DNA from: Lojkania enalia | Taxonomy: Eukaryota > Ascomycota > Dothideomycetes > Pleosporales | Assembly: GCA_010094045.1 (NCBI GenBank) | Contig: ML986722.1 | Location: 5,216-46,145 of the forward strand | Reading direction: 5' to 3' | Length of the DNA stretch: 40,930 bases | Shown here: positions 22,869 through 33,790 of the stretch, one piece after another | Layout of the letters: the number at the start of each line of letters is the position of its first letter | How positions within the stretch are numbered: position 1 is the first letter of the stretch | The notes under the pieces: generated by a model | Databases searched by the model: none | Told to the model about the DNA's origin: nothing | Seen by the model: the letters and a program-made list of their open reading frames with translations, nothing else | Made by a program: the position numbers and the translations under genes

Positions 22869-23162
22869 CAAATATTATAATAGACTATCGATTCTTATAG
22901 CATCCGCACGCGTTGTTAATTATTATCGTGTTATAGCCGTCTAAAGTTAAATAAGGTAGGCGCTCGCTTATAAACTACGTTACCAAAAGAAACATGGCAT
23001 ATTTGGCCACTTGAGCGCCAGTTCACCCCAGAGGTCCAAAATTTTACTATATCCCATTCTTTCCCAGCGCCTAGAATGCTGATTGAATATGGTGGTTGGC
23101 TTATGAGGGTTTCATTGCTTGGGCCTAGCCAACTGCTGTGCCCCCTAAGTTGATGATATCAA

Positions 23163-23179
23163 ATATGACGTCGTCATAT
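23163..23179. promoter_or_regulatory. 17-bp palindrome with TGACG half-sites
   Basis: ATATGACG-T-CGTCATAT: two perfect 8-bp arms around one central base. TGACG half-sites are typical of CREB/ATF-type bZIP binding sites. No gene start lies near, so a regulatory role is a guess. Confidence 0.3.
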
Positions 23180-24852
23180 CGCACTTGCTACTAAAATTCT
23201 TTTAAAGGAAGTATCGAGCAAGTTGCGGTAAAGATGAGGACACCTAAATTAGGTTTTACAAAAATTTGTGCTTCATTGGTGATATCGCAATGTTACTCGG
23301 CTTCCCACGAATCATGAATACATTGTTGCCAGGCATCGAACCATTTAGTATACTATCCTTAGGAACGGTCCCCATTTTTTATAGGTCTGTAATATGCTAA
23401 TGACCGACTTTTCTCGCCTAGTTCGCGTGCTAAAGTTGCACCTACAAACTCTTGAACAAATTTATAGTCTTATCGATTTGACCCCCTCTATGGTTAGGAT
23501 TAGAGAAGGAAGATAATGCAAGGCTCCGCTGACACTATTTGTCTTTAAAGTTGAAGAATAAGGATGGATTAGATGTCAGCATGCCGTGGTATATTAGTAG
23601 CTTATTCTAGTATGCCTAACTCTAGCTTAGAATTTCTGCCAACCCTATTAGACGTATTCCGCCGTCATACGCCCAGAAAAGGCACCTGACAGAGCCATTT
23701 TCAGGAAGGCTGTATAGCGGAATAGGATGAATCCGTCGAGTTATCTGTGCTCCAACCCCTAGGAAAGCGAAGAGAACATTGCTTAAAACTAGCAACTTCC
23801 GGTCGATGTAACACTGGATAGGGTCAGAATATGTCCTGAGCGTTCGTTGAATTTAGTGAGATTCGGCTTGCGAAAGTTCACGCTTGGGAATAGGCTCAAG
23901 GTTTCACATATATTCTCCAGGACGTACTTCGTTCTACCATCCCGACTTTCCCAGAGGCATTGGAAAATGTAAGGTTATATGTATCGCACAATCCCTATTA
24001 TGGATTAGCCTGATATCATATGATATCTGGAACAGATAGTATAAATAGCCTTGATCCTCCATAGATATCAATGAACACAGTCTTTCCTCATCTGCTCTGA
24101 TACTTTACAGAAAAGACTGTGTTTGTTTCCGATCAGCAACTGTTGTCTGAGAACATTTGCACTCGGGATTTCCAATAGATCTGACCTAGAAGTACAGTCG
24201 CGGTCACGCAATGATGCAGCATATGCTTTAGCAAGCCAGGCTCGTGATTTGTGAATCATGTTCGACTCTAAAACGTGAGACCGGATTATCACGCTCTATA
24301 CGAGAAATTTTAAGTTATTCTGGTAAGCTTGCTTAGGTATCAATTTGTTTGGTTTCTTTGTTGCACTATTTGATGTAGTACTGAATTGAAAGAAGAGTTT
24401 GACACGGGATACGCCTTGGCAAAGCGCGATAACAAGTCGGAAGAATTTGGCCCGCCGCAACGGGAAATCGCTTTCGCTCATTACGAGAAAGTCTGAAGTA
24501 TTTGATTCACCCAATCCTCTCCAGCTTTGCAATGAGGGCTTAAGTACCTTTACAGCAACCTAAGATGCCGCGAACCCGGGATATATTGTGAAGTAAATTA
24601 GTTGGTCATATACTCTATTCACAACGTATAGCTAGGGCTATTTTCGGCTAGCTAAGGGAATATTTTGGATTGTCAATGAACAGCTAATCGGGAATATTCT
24701 AGCTGTAAAAGACTATCTATGAAAACCATAGTGTTCAGAATAAATGAATAGTCGGAGGCCTCTAGGCTTTGCCTGATCATATAAGAGTTATTTCATACGA
24801 AGCTAGAGATGTATGAAATGTATGACTGTTGGGCTTATAGACCACTTTTGCT

Positions 24853-24873
24853 ACGTGGGATAGAAGCCCACGT
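24853..24873. repeat. Hairpin downstream of the phosphotransferase gene
   Basis: ACGTGGG, a 7-base loop (ATAGAAG) and CCCACGT form a perfect 7-bp stem. It lies 74-94 bases past the stop codon of the minus-strand gene that ends at 24,947, so it may fall in that gene's 3' untranslated region. No downstream U-run is seen. Confidence 0.35.
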
Positions 24874-24946
24874 GTTAACAAAGCCCTAGAGAAATCTGAC
24901 AGTCACTTCCGAACACGACGCAATATCCATCTCTAAGTTCTTAGAA

Positions 24947-26050
24947 TCAGATCTGCATCCATAAAGTTTCCCAGACGTTATCTACACCTGCGAATACTGG
25001 CGAGGTTCCCAATCTCTCCCAATCCTCTTCTGCTGCAGCTTTCATAACTGAAACCCCTATATCTACCAAATCTTGTGTTCCATTTTGATCCGTCCATTCC
25101 ACTCGTGTTGGCCAAAAGGCAATATGGACACCCCAATGGATCACCATTCGTTTCATCCACTCTCTGGTGATTCGTTCACTGCCACTAGATGTTGCCTTCA
25201 TCCTAGCTTCCGCATAAGCATTCAGAAATGCGGGAAGTAACCCCCGGCCGCCGCAAAATCGATCTAGCAGAAAAGACTCAGCAGCAAATTGTCCGGTATC
25301 AGTTGCACTATTACCGCGGCGCACCATTTCCCAGTCCACAACTGTCAGGTCTTGTGTCTCAACGTCGCCATCTTTCTGCTTCACGAGTATATTTCCAGGC
25401 CAGAAGTCTCCATGACAGATACACTCGTTCTCAGAGCTTAACATGGAGCCGAATTCCATATTGATGAAGTCGCCAAATTTGGGATCGTGGCCGAATTGTG
25501 AAAGAGCGTGGGGTAGGTTGTAATAGGAGTATTGGCATATATTAACCGCAAAGAAATTGTTAGCTTCTAGGTCCTGCGGGTTTGATGGCGAGAGCGAAAC
25601 CTTTTTCGAACACAGGTGAAGTCCAGCGATCCATTGTCCAAGTTCCGTGCCGATCGCTGTGATATCAAGGTCCGGGTCCGGGTATGCAGACTTCAAATTC
25701 CGCTCTCCACCATCCTCCATACATATCAAATTCTCAGGTTTGCGGTAGCTGTATAGTTTTACAGTATGAACGTTGACTTCAGGAAGGTTTTTGGACAGTA
25801 GGGGTGAAAGGAGCTCTAAACTGCGGGCCTCAAAGTCCATACGCTTTGGGTCCAAGGCCAAGTCGGTGTTTGAGTGGGAATATGGCGCAGCATGCTTATA
25901 TATTTTGGTCTTGTTAGAGGGAAAAGTGACTCTGTATACAAAATTCGTGATGCCGCCGATCAGAAGTGTAGTGCTTATATAGTCGATTTTCTGGGCTGTG
26001 AGGTAGGCTTGAAGACCTTCTTCGGATGTTAGAGGTAGTAGAGAAGCCAT
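24947..26050 (-). CDS. APH/choline-kinase-fold phosphotransferase, 367 aa
   Basis: Single-exon gene for a small-molecule kinase of the phosphotransferase (APH) family, which moves the ATP gamma-phosphate to a hydroxyl on a small substrate. Visible motifs in order: a glycine-containing loop GGITNFVYRV (residues 32-41), a likely ATP-binding Lys52 (KIYKHA), the catalytic loop CHGDFWPGNILV with Asp215 and Asn220, and the metal-binding VVDWE with Asp239. The order and about 180-residue spacing from loop to catalytic site fit the family, and 367 aa is a usual length. No signal peptide or membrane segment, so probably cytosolic. The start at 26,050 is the first Met of the frame and leaves a normal amino terminus. 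It reads in the same direction as the exporter and regulator upstream but is separated from them by 1.27 kb. The substrate (sugar, amino alcohol, antibiotic-like compound) cannot be read from sequence. Confidence 0.88.
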   Translation of the reverse strand: MASLLPLTSEEGLQAYLTAQKIDYISTTLLIGGITNFVYRVTFPSNKTKIYKHAAPYSHSNTDLALDPKRMDFEARSLELLSPLLSKNLPEVNVHTVKLYSYRKPENLICMEDGGERNLKSAYPDPDLDITAIGTELGQWIAGLHLCSKKVSLSPSNPQDLEANNFFAVNICQYSYYNLPHALSQFGHDPKFGDFINMEFGSMLSSENECICHGDFWPGNILVKQKDGDVETQDLTVVDWEMVRRGNSATDTGQFAAESFLLDRFCGGRGLLPAFLNAYAEARMKATSSGSERITREWMKRMVIHWGVHIAFWPTRVEWTDQNGTQDLVDIGVSVMKAAAEEDWERLGTSPVFAGVDNVWETLWMQI

Positions 26051-27321
26051 AATGAGATGCGGAATCTAGTCGAGTGCAATATGCCTGTTTCGAGGTCGTA
26101 AGAAAGAGCTTTTATTCGGAAATGAAGGCTAAGAAAGCATGTAAAAGACTGATACATTCGAGTTCTAATAGGTTCTTATATAAACTTGACGGGAGTCGAA
26201 TCGGGTGCATCTTGTTCCGGATATAGCTTAATGATAATAACGCCACTCCTTCTAGGCGGTATCATCGTACGGGTATCCTCGTCGAGCAGTGTGAGGTCTA
26301 AATTCTAAATATGAATGCATCGAAATGATTCGAAATGACTCATATGCCAAGAGTTTCTGAATGGGATAAAAAGTACGATACCCTGTAGAGCAATGAACAA
26401 CATGAAAGCTAAAGGTAACGTAAAGCCAGAATACAAGTAGTAGATTGCAACAACGAGAGTTCTCCTCAAATTGTGCTCTGAAATCAGGTTTGATAGAAAT
26501 CGCTCTTATTCAAGCGGGAGGTCGATTCGTTTATGTACCGAGGTACGCGCCTCAATCAAGGATAGCGGGAAGAGCGCTACACTTTCATCCATTTGCTATT
26601 AGCCGTCACAGCTGCAACGTCCTCTTTTCTTCAATATCGGCACTTTTAATAGAAGCGAGAAGGCTATTCTGAATCTAGAATGCGTACATAAAAGTAATAC
26701 TTTTCCCTTCTGCATCTCCCGGTAAACTTTGCTTTAGGGAATAAGGACCCTGATTCTCGTCTCGGTGTGTTCAATTGCACACGCTACCGACGGCTTCAAA
26801 AAAAAAAAAAAACCCCCCTATTCTAGCATGTACCTTGTTTGTTAGCCGTTCGCTACTTCCTAGGCCGGAGGCTAATAAATATGCATACTAATCACCCTTT
26901 AGCGGATATACCGTATCTAAATTTGGAACTGTTGAGTCCAAGCTGGAACCTGAAGTCCGAAAGATAGTTCGTCTCGGTGTTGAGGTAGGTTTGAAAGACT
27001 GCAGGCGGTACAGAATGCTGATAACAATCGTAGATTGTGGGCTCGGATCATAACCTAAGAACATAATATCGCGGTCTATGGCCAACACCTTCCTCAAACG
27101 GTAGAAATTAATTACACATTATTTTGGTGGGTATATAGTTCTATTATCTATAGCTTTTCCGTGCTATCAAGTAGCTATACATAGAAATATCCTAAATTGA
27201 ACAATTATGCGAAGTGGATGTACCAGTGAGCAGCCTTTTATGGGTGAGTCATAGCTCTCCGAATACGATCACAGACAAATAAGTCAACAGCCAAATCAAT
27301 GATTAAGGCTCTTACTGCCGC
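26051..27321. other. Intergenic region: phosphotransferase promoter and exporter 3' flank
   Basis: No gene recognised. It holds the upstream region of the minus-strand phosphotransferase and the downstream region of the exporter. It contains a run of 15 A followed by 6 C at 26,798-26,818. A small minus-strand frame at 26,888-27,097 (69 codons) has no recognisable domain and no supporting structure. Confidence 0.55.
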
Positions 27322-29271
27322 TTAAGCAACACCGTTAGTGTCTTTTGCTACCTCCTTGTCGATTGTCCCCATGGGAGCGAAGAGACTGATAAAGAAAGAA
27401 AAGCCGGCCAATGCAATCACTATAGTAAACGTGACCTTTATGCCATCCATATACGCATCAACAATAGTAGGTACAAGACTCAGCGGGAAGGCAGTTCGAA
27501 TCTGTGTAGCACCAGTACCGATGACGGTGCTGGGGTTGATAGATGGAGCGGTTTTGGCAAGCGTGCGGGTCATCTTGTTGACGAAGGCGGATTGTGCAGC
27601 AGACAGGGTGAATGCCCCACCAATGGTTTGGAACCCTGAGCCTATTAATACTTGTGACCGTGTACGATTTATGAGGGAAGAATACTAACAGAATACGATA
27701 GCTGTCGTCGAAGACATGTCTTCTGGTTTGGCATGAGCTTGTGCACGCACAATGGGTGCTTGCCATCCAAATCCGTAAGCAAACCCGGCAAGAATTTGGA
27801 ACCCAATCCAATGCTGCGTCTTGACTTCAGTGCCCATCGTATAAAGAAGGCCCGCAGAGACAGTAGCCAAAGCGCTTCCAACTGGCTTCCAAGGCCAGAC
27901 ATGGCCTGTTTTTGTGGTGACAATTCCGGCAATGACGCTGGATATACTGACAGAAATGACCATCGGGAGATTGCGGACGCCGGAATTAATCGGACTAGCG
28001 TTGTCAATACTCTGGAAATAAATAGGGAGATAATAGAGGACGACGAAGTAAGAGCCGGCAAAGAAAAATGTAAAGGCGGCACTGGGCCATACGAAGCGTT
28101 GCTTGATCAAACGACTTGGCACAATGGCGCGTTCGTTGAGCCAAAACTCCCATGCCACAAAAGCTATTGAGATGAGAACAAAACCGACGAGAAGACCAAC
28201 CACCACACTACTACCCCATGGTTCCGTCTGTCCATGTTCGGTGGCAAGGATGAAAGAGATAATGGCCCCCATAGCAAGTGCGCATCCGACAAGATCTAAT
28301 TGTTTCAGCTTCCAACTTAGCGACAGTGAATGCGATGGGCTAGTACCTAATTGTTTCAGTTTCTCTAGCCAGTTCGCCGGTGCTGCAACCGCTATCTTCG
28401 GTGTCTGCAAAAGGAGTAGAAGAAGGCCTGCAGATAGGCCACCGATAGGTAGATTGATATAGAAGCTACTAGAGATTTAGTACCTTTCTATCAAATTTTC
28501 TCAATGGGGTGGATATACGTACCACCAGCGCCAGCTAACCTTATCAGTAAATACGCCACCGAGCAATGGACCAGCGACAGCAGATATTCCATAGGAAGCG
28601 CCAACTAGCCCAGTCAACTGAGGTCGTGTACGTGGCTGAACAGAAAATGCGATGATTGTAAAAGCACCCGTCATAAGCCCGCCGCCTCCAACACCTGCAA
28701 TGGCCCGGCCCGCTACGAGCGTTGTGGGATTCTGAGCAATACCACAGATCAAGCTACCTAGCTCGAAAATAAATAAAGCGATGAGATATGATAGCTTGAG
28801 AGGAAAATACTTGAATACTTTCCCCCAGAAGGATTGGAACCCTCCAAATGTCATGAAATAGGCCGAACCATACCAAGACACGCTTTCGAGACTATGAAAC
28901 TGGTCCGTAATTTTTGGGATTGCGGTGCCGACAATAGTCTGAAAATGGAAGGATCAGAAAGTGCTTAATGTATATAGGGAATGGCAGCACACCTGATCTA
29001 CGGCGACTAAAAAGACTGAAAGAATTAGAGCAATTACGATCGGGGCCAATTGAAGGCCATGGAAGTAGTTATTAGCGTTCGTATCTGTTGCAGTCGATGC
29101 TCCATTTCCATTGCCGACCGTGTCAATATCCTTTTCAATGCCAAAGTCCTTCGTAGCGAGCCTCAATGAGGTTGCAACTGATGCGCTTCCGGAGATAGAC
29201 TTGTCTTCATCTTTTTGGGGAGCGGGGATTGGGAGTCGATCATCGGGAGATGGGCATCTGCTCGGGTCCAT
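27322..29271 (-). CDS. DHA2-type major facilitator exporter, 4 exons, 594 aa
   Basis: Predicted proton-driven drug or metabolite exporter of the plasma membrane, DHA2 (14-helix) group of the major facilitator superfamily. Exons on the minus strand: 29,271-28,993, 28,938-28,523, 28,465-27,690 and 27,635-27,322; introns of 54, 57 and 54 bp with GT-AG ends, total 1,785 nt. Motifs: an approximately 70-residue charged amino-terminal tail, VDQTIVGTAIP across the first splice (residues 91-101), GRAIAGVGGGG (170-180), YGISAVAGPLLGG (209-221), and SWRWCFYINLPIGG, which is rebuilt exactly by the second splice and supports it. The start at 29,271 (MDPSRC) is preferred over an in-frame Met at 29,457, because the added part looks untranslated. 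For the third acceptor, an alternative 6 bases upstream also keeps the frame. Its promoter holds the palindrome at 29,521-29,539, and the regulator gene is directly upstream. Substrate unknown. Confidence 0.9.
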
Positions 29272-29520
29272 GGTGTTTGACCGCACTAAGATGATTGTGT
29301 TGATCAGAATTGGCAACAATCTGCTTTTAGGGAAGTGCGCTGAGACTCGATCGAGGATCCCTAATGAAGGTAGGCGATAGACGCAAAGAAATTTGGAATA
29401 CGGTCTCGAAAATATGGCCTGTGGGCTACACAGAGATGATGAGGTTATAGTAAGCATTGGAAGTATAGATTCCTCTTAACAATGCAACGCCACAGGTTAA
29501 TGCTTTGGGGTCATGTGAGT

Positions 29521-29539
29521 TCCGCCGACGCTCGGCGGA
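29521..29539. promoter_or_regulatory. Perfect 19-bp palindrome, candidate Zn2Cys6 operator
   Basis: TCCGCCGA-CGC-TCGGCGGA: two perfect 8-bp arms around a 3-bp spacer. The core is an everted CCG-N5-CGG. Zn2Cys6 dimers usually bind paired CGG triplets, and a gene for such a protein ends at 29,774 on the same strand. The site lies 250 bp upstream of the exporter ATG, a normal distance for a fungal operator. That this particular regulator binds it is inference. Confidence 0.6.
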
Positions 29540-29773
29540 GATAGCATATCACCATTAGGCCACCATACGCCCATCTAGAACAAGCACAGCGTAAGTCCAT
29601 GCAATGTTTCTCCGCAGTAAACTTTTATTGCGCTGAATATAGCACCATAACACTTGGCGGGCAGTGGCCATGCACTCGGATGAGCGCAGACTACAAAGCT
29701 CTTCAGAGAGAACAAAGGCGAACGTGTTATTGACCTCTCAAATCCCTAAGGAAATTGACGAAATAGAAGTCAA

Positions 29774-32144
29774 TCAAATTGTGCTATTCATAATTGGATT
29801 TCTTGTACTCTCTGTACCATTGGAATTGGGTAGTTGCCCTGCAGCATCAGTCATGCCCTTCATCAGGCTATCAAAGAAGGCCATGTCAACTCCCTGGAAG
29901 GCCCAGTCATCCACTCCTGCAATTGGGCATGGGAACTGCTCCTGCTGCGGGTCACATCTGCCTGAACACGCGCTGGTAGGGGTTTGTACCGGATACTGTT
30001 CAGACACTCCGGCCAAATGATCGGAGGATGCTCCGGCGAACGATGCTGGAGTGTTGCCATAAACTGATCTAAAATCGACCAAAGGAGTGTTATTACCTAT
30101 CTGTAGCATATCCATGCCACTCCCCTGTAGATATGTCTCGGACGAGCGTGTTGGAGGAGGCTGTGTTGTATTGGGCTCCTTCGAGATTGCGCCTTCTCGT
30201 GATATCTTGATGACACCGAAATACGGTATAGGGATTGAAAGCACAATTTCCTCGCCTTCATTAGTGCTTTCTTCTCTGGAGAATTTGCGAGCACTGTATA
30301 TTTGTCCCTGGGCCGCGTCTGCCTCGACGATTAGTAAACGCCGTAGCAAGTTGGCGCTCTTTCTTGTCAACGGGTCTTCGCCTTGTGTAGCAACTATTTC
30401 CATGCCCTGGAGAGCCTGCTCAATCAAGACACGGTCTCCAAGTCGCTGATGGCGGAGCGAACTGTGCGGTTTTACACTATGATGATTGCCAAGATGCGCA
30501 AGACAGAGGGTGAGTGCTGCCACGAGAGCAAAGAAATCCCCACTCCTACAACAAGACGGGGTGCTAGAGACGCTTCGAAAGGCAGTCCACCGTGTCAGAA
30601 CTTCCCGGCTGGCATTTACACTGGTAATCCTTGAGGAACAACACCTAATGTCGTCACTAAAGCGAAGGAGATAAGGCAAGTGGAGTTGGTTCAACAAGTT
30701 GAAATGGTATAGCTGAGTAACCAGACGCGTAGCCTCCCAGAAAACTTGCTCGTCGTGCCGTTCCCAACCGGAGAAGTTTATGGGCAGCCAGAATTTGGAC
30801 GGAAGGTTCTCGGCTGCTGCCAGTAATTCAGCGTCGATCGCTTCCGTCAAAGCAAAGTCGTCCACGGATGAATCACACTCATTGCGTTCAAGAATGCGTC
30901 CTGCAACTGCGGCATGTGTCTGCTCGAGTTGGCTGAAAGATATATCTTTGACTAGCGCAGTATCAAAAGGCATTTTCATATCGAAGGAGGCTGCCGGGAG
31001 ACCGAGCATGAGGCTAATGAAGCGATCTAGATAGATGACCCGAAACAACAAAAACTGGGGATTAATTTTAGTCGTAGGATCAAGCGTCTTTGGCGTCAAA
31101 TCGGGTGCTCGGTGGAGACCCATCAACTGAGCTGCTGTCATCGCTCGCCTTGTTGCTAACCACGCTCGCCGGAAATGGCCGCGATTTAATTCGAACAAAG
31201 TATCCAACAAGATGCATTCTAAGCTTTCAACTGTTCCAAAGAGCTCTTCGTTTGTCGTAACTAGGAAGGTCGCTGTGTCTTTGAGTCTCTTGGCAGTACT
31301 TTTGGGATGTTCGGAAAGGTTGTGTGCTTGGAGCTGAACACACTGCTGCAGGAACAGGGCAAATAAAAGCATCCACTTAGCCAAGACAACAGGATGGGAT
31401 TGGGGTCCGGGAATATGTGCTAATTGGCCGACAGTCTCCAAACCTCCGGCCTCTAACTCATGGTGCGGTTTGATGTGAATTTGGTGAGCATAGATAACCG
31501 CATCTTTATATGACTCGCATAGAGTATTGACATCTCGACGGGAGGGAAACGTTGCGTGTAATGTTTGTGACACTTTTTCAAGTTTATTGGCGCGTGGTGC
31601 GTCCCATGATATAGAATTATGGAGTTCTGCTCTCGCTACTACTGGAGTCATCTCTAGCGCATGTGAGTGTATACCCTGAAGCCGTCAGCACTTGCAGATT
31701 TACACTGTATTTGCGGCGACCTACTAAATCAGATTCAGGCAAGTGTAGATCGGGCGTGGGCGCTGATTCAGAGCGACTTGGTGTAGGGAGACCCTGCGTG
31801 TTACTATCATCGGTTGTTGACACAACACCATTGTTTGAGACTCCATCACCAGAATTGTGTTGGTTGACGGCTCCGACAAGTTTTTTCAATAGTGTTTCTA
31901 CGCGCACAATGCGATCAGTTTGCCCGCGCGTGCTTTCAGTCTGAACGAGATCCTCTGGAAACTCTTGACTGATACAAGTTGCACCACGACGGCAGCATGG
32001 AACGCAAACTTCATCTGACGGAGTCGCAAAGCTACATCTCACTTTCCTTCTCTTACACTCCCAACAGCTTCGGGTCCCTTTTCGGACTTTTCTCCGCTTC
32101 GCATCGGGGCCTCGGATACGGTCGTAGTTTCTTGATGCGTCCAT
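29774..32144 (-). CDS. Zn2Cys6 transcription factor, 2 exons, about 772 aa
   Basis: Gal4-type fungal regulator. Exons 32,144-31,706 and 31,653-29,774 on the minus strand, with a 52-bp intron; the combined 2,319 nt stay in frame. The binuclear zinc cluster fits C-x2-C-x6-C-x9-C-x2-C-x6-C exactly: Cys27, 30, 37, 47, 50 and 57, with the basic run KRRKVRC. A short amphipathic stretch DRIVRVETLLKKLVGAV (about 78-94) suits dimerisation. The middle homology region (fungal-specific transcription factor domain) covers about 288-370 and beyond, with FRVIYLDRFISLMLGLPA and later SRITSVNASREVL. The carboxy end is polar and ends near DDWAFQGVDMAFF, a likely activation segment. The intron is inferred from frame; only phase-1 donors work, and acceptors 11 or more bases downstream are possible. 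The start at 32,144 puts the zinc cluster near the amino terminus; Met at 32,150 is equally possible. It acts in the nucleus; the neighbouring exporter is the likeliest target. Confidence 0.88.
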
Positions 32145-33295
32145 GTTCATGAGAGACCTTGTCTCAATTTCTAGGAGATTCTGCGGTAAGGTGTCGCACT
32201 CGAAGGTGAACCCATCAATACGCTCAATCATCCAGGGAAAGTGGCGGATTCTCCCTAGATTCAATGGCCCGAGAACAGGAGGGAATATTTCTTTCGCCGA
32301 AGTTTCGGTGGAACAACTGTCATCCGCGCTAAAAAGCTCGGTGGCCTTAGAAGCGAAGGGCCGAACGAGCCGAGCATCAGTCAGCCATCGACCTCCGAGA
32401 ACTTGGACCGATCGATCCAGTCCTAACAATGTGGAACATAATACAATCCATTGTTCAGCAACGCGCCGGCGCTTCTGCAACTACCCTCTAATACCATGAA
32501 CGCGGCATCATTCCTGGCCTTATTCGGGATTGTATCGAGCCGACACGGTCTATTCACCATATTAGCCCAGGCCATCAATGCTGTCTAGAAAGTGTCCTGC
32601 TTAAGATGGAGACCTAAGGCTGCGAGAACCAAATTGTAGCCAATCATACTACGACGTGACGATTGCGTGCAACCCTCCTCCACTTGAGGCGTTAGAAAAA
32701 CGAAGATAGCGGTTTAATTACCTATGCGCTACCGCAGAAAGGCCTATATTTAGAACTGCCGAGGCGAAAGGGACGAATACGGATCTTTTCAACATGTCAC
32801 CTCGGGCCAGGGCCCGCAGAGGAACTCTCTCGCTTGGCATACAGCACGTATTATATCGCAATCGATCACAACCATAATAGCATCCCGTACTGCTTTGTAG
32901 CCTAGCCCAACGGGTCGAATCGTCCGATTAGAAGCACACGTCCACAGTCAGCACCTACACCATAGAAATTGTCGCGGTGGCCTCTAGACGATGCAACGTG
33001 ACACTAACTTGCCCTTCCCCGACATATACGGCAGCGAGAGAGTGCTACTAGCTGATATTGAGAAAATCGAGTGCCTTGCTCTTGTTCCTGAGACTGAAAT
33101 GATCTTGCTGAGCCTCGGATTTCTGACACCACTTCAACCATAGACAGACGAAAAGTGGAATGGTTAACCTGGGCTTACTAAAGTAGGGAATTATAAGCCT
33201 AGTGTCGACGATCTGTCTCCAACGCCTGGTTGCATCCTCAATCGCTCCAGAATTACTCGTCGATCCCTCCATCCTAGGTGAAAGATCTATAATTA
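32145..33295. other. Upstream region of the regulator, no further gene
   Basis: The regulator's frame stays open upstream to 32,480 (Met codons at 32,480 and 32,231), giving up to 112 extra residues without any known domain; I treat this as leader. A second everted site, CCG-ACA-CGG, lies at 32,540-32,548. The rest to 33,295 shows nothing I recognise. Confidence 0.5.
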
Positions 33296-33790
33296 CCGGA
33301 AGCTCCTTTGAAGCAACCGATATGCTATATTTTAGTCCTCTATCGAGTAGAACAGTGTGCAAAACTGTGGGGGTGCCAATTTATATGGATAGACCATGAG
33401 CGCATTAATTGGGAAGGCCCTACCGAAATTGAGAGGCATTTACAAGCTATACATTGTATTTATCGGGAAAGTCGATGGACGGTCATAATACTCTCGAACA
33501 AGGTTGGCAATGTAATGCCAATGCAACTTTTGATGGAACAGCATCCGCGGCAACCTGAGGAACTCTCTACAAAAGACGACGTCGCGCGACGATGCCAACC
33601 CACACCTTCATCGTTGTAATCTATTGACATATCAGCCGTTTCAATGATCTTAAATCCCATAGTTCAAACCAGATAGTTCGTACAGACGTGGACCTTCCAA
33701 GAACGGCGTTGTACAACGTGCCAGAGCTCTCCGTCCTTATTACCCCAGGCTCCTGGATTCATTGCGACAATATGGATGATGACAACGGCA
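33296..33790 (+). pseudogene. HET-domain (heterokaryon incompatibility) gene relic
   Basis: One plus-strand frame holds two of the ordered hallmarks of the fungal HET domain. The first is CAKLWGCQFIWID (WID at 33,386-33,394), followed by EIERHLQAIHCIYRES, like the conserved run after the WID motif that ends in an 'IY..A' pattern. A GN-x-P/PRQ-type stretch lies at about 33,507-33,558, and then TWTFQERR (WTFQE at 33,689-33,703), the third HET block. All are in the same frame, in the right order and at usual spacing. Two stops interrupt it: TAA at 33,617-33,619 and TAG at 33,674-33,676. The first HET block (LSYCWG-like) is not found upstream, and the Cys of the usual 'CI.Q' after WID is absent. 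So this is a broken, 5'-truncated remnant. An intron hiding the stops is possible but I see no good splice pair. Confidence 0.65.

Larger units (their letters stand above)
22990..24946. other. Non-coding stretch, no gene recognised
   Basis: Ordinary base composition, no RIP signature, no long open frame. Two small minus-strand frames (24,068-24,292 and 24,296-24,532) match nothing I know and have no flanking gene structure. Two short perfect inverted repeats stand out: 23,163-23,179 and 24,853-24,873, listed separately. Confidence 0.6.

Noticed and set aside
24068..24532. Two adjacent small minus-strand open frames (74 and 78 codons)
   Set aside because: No domain, no splice structure joining them, no neighbouring promoter signal; expected by chance in DNA of this composition.
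27338..28462. Plus-strand open frames opposite the exporter gene
   Set aside because: They are antisense shadows of well-supported exporter exons.
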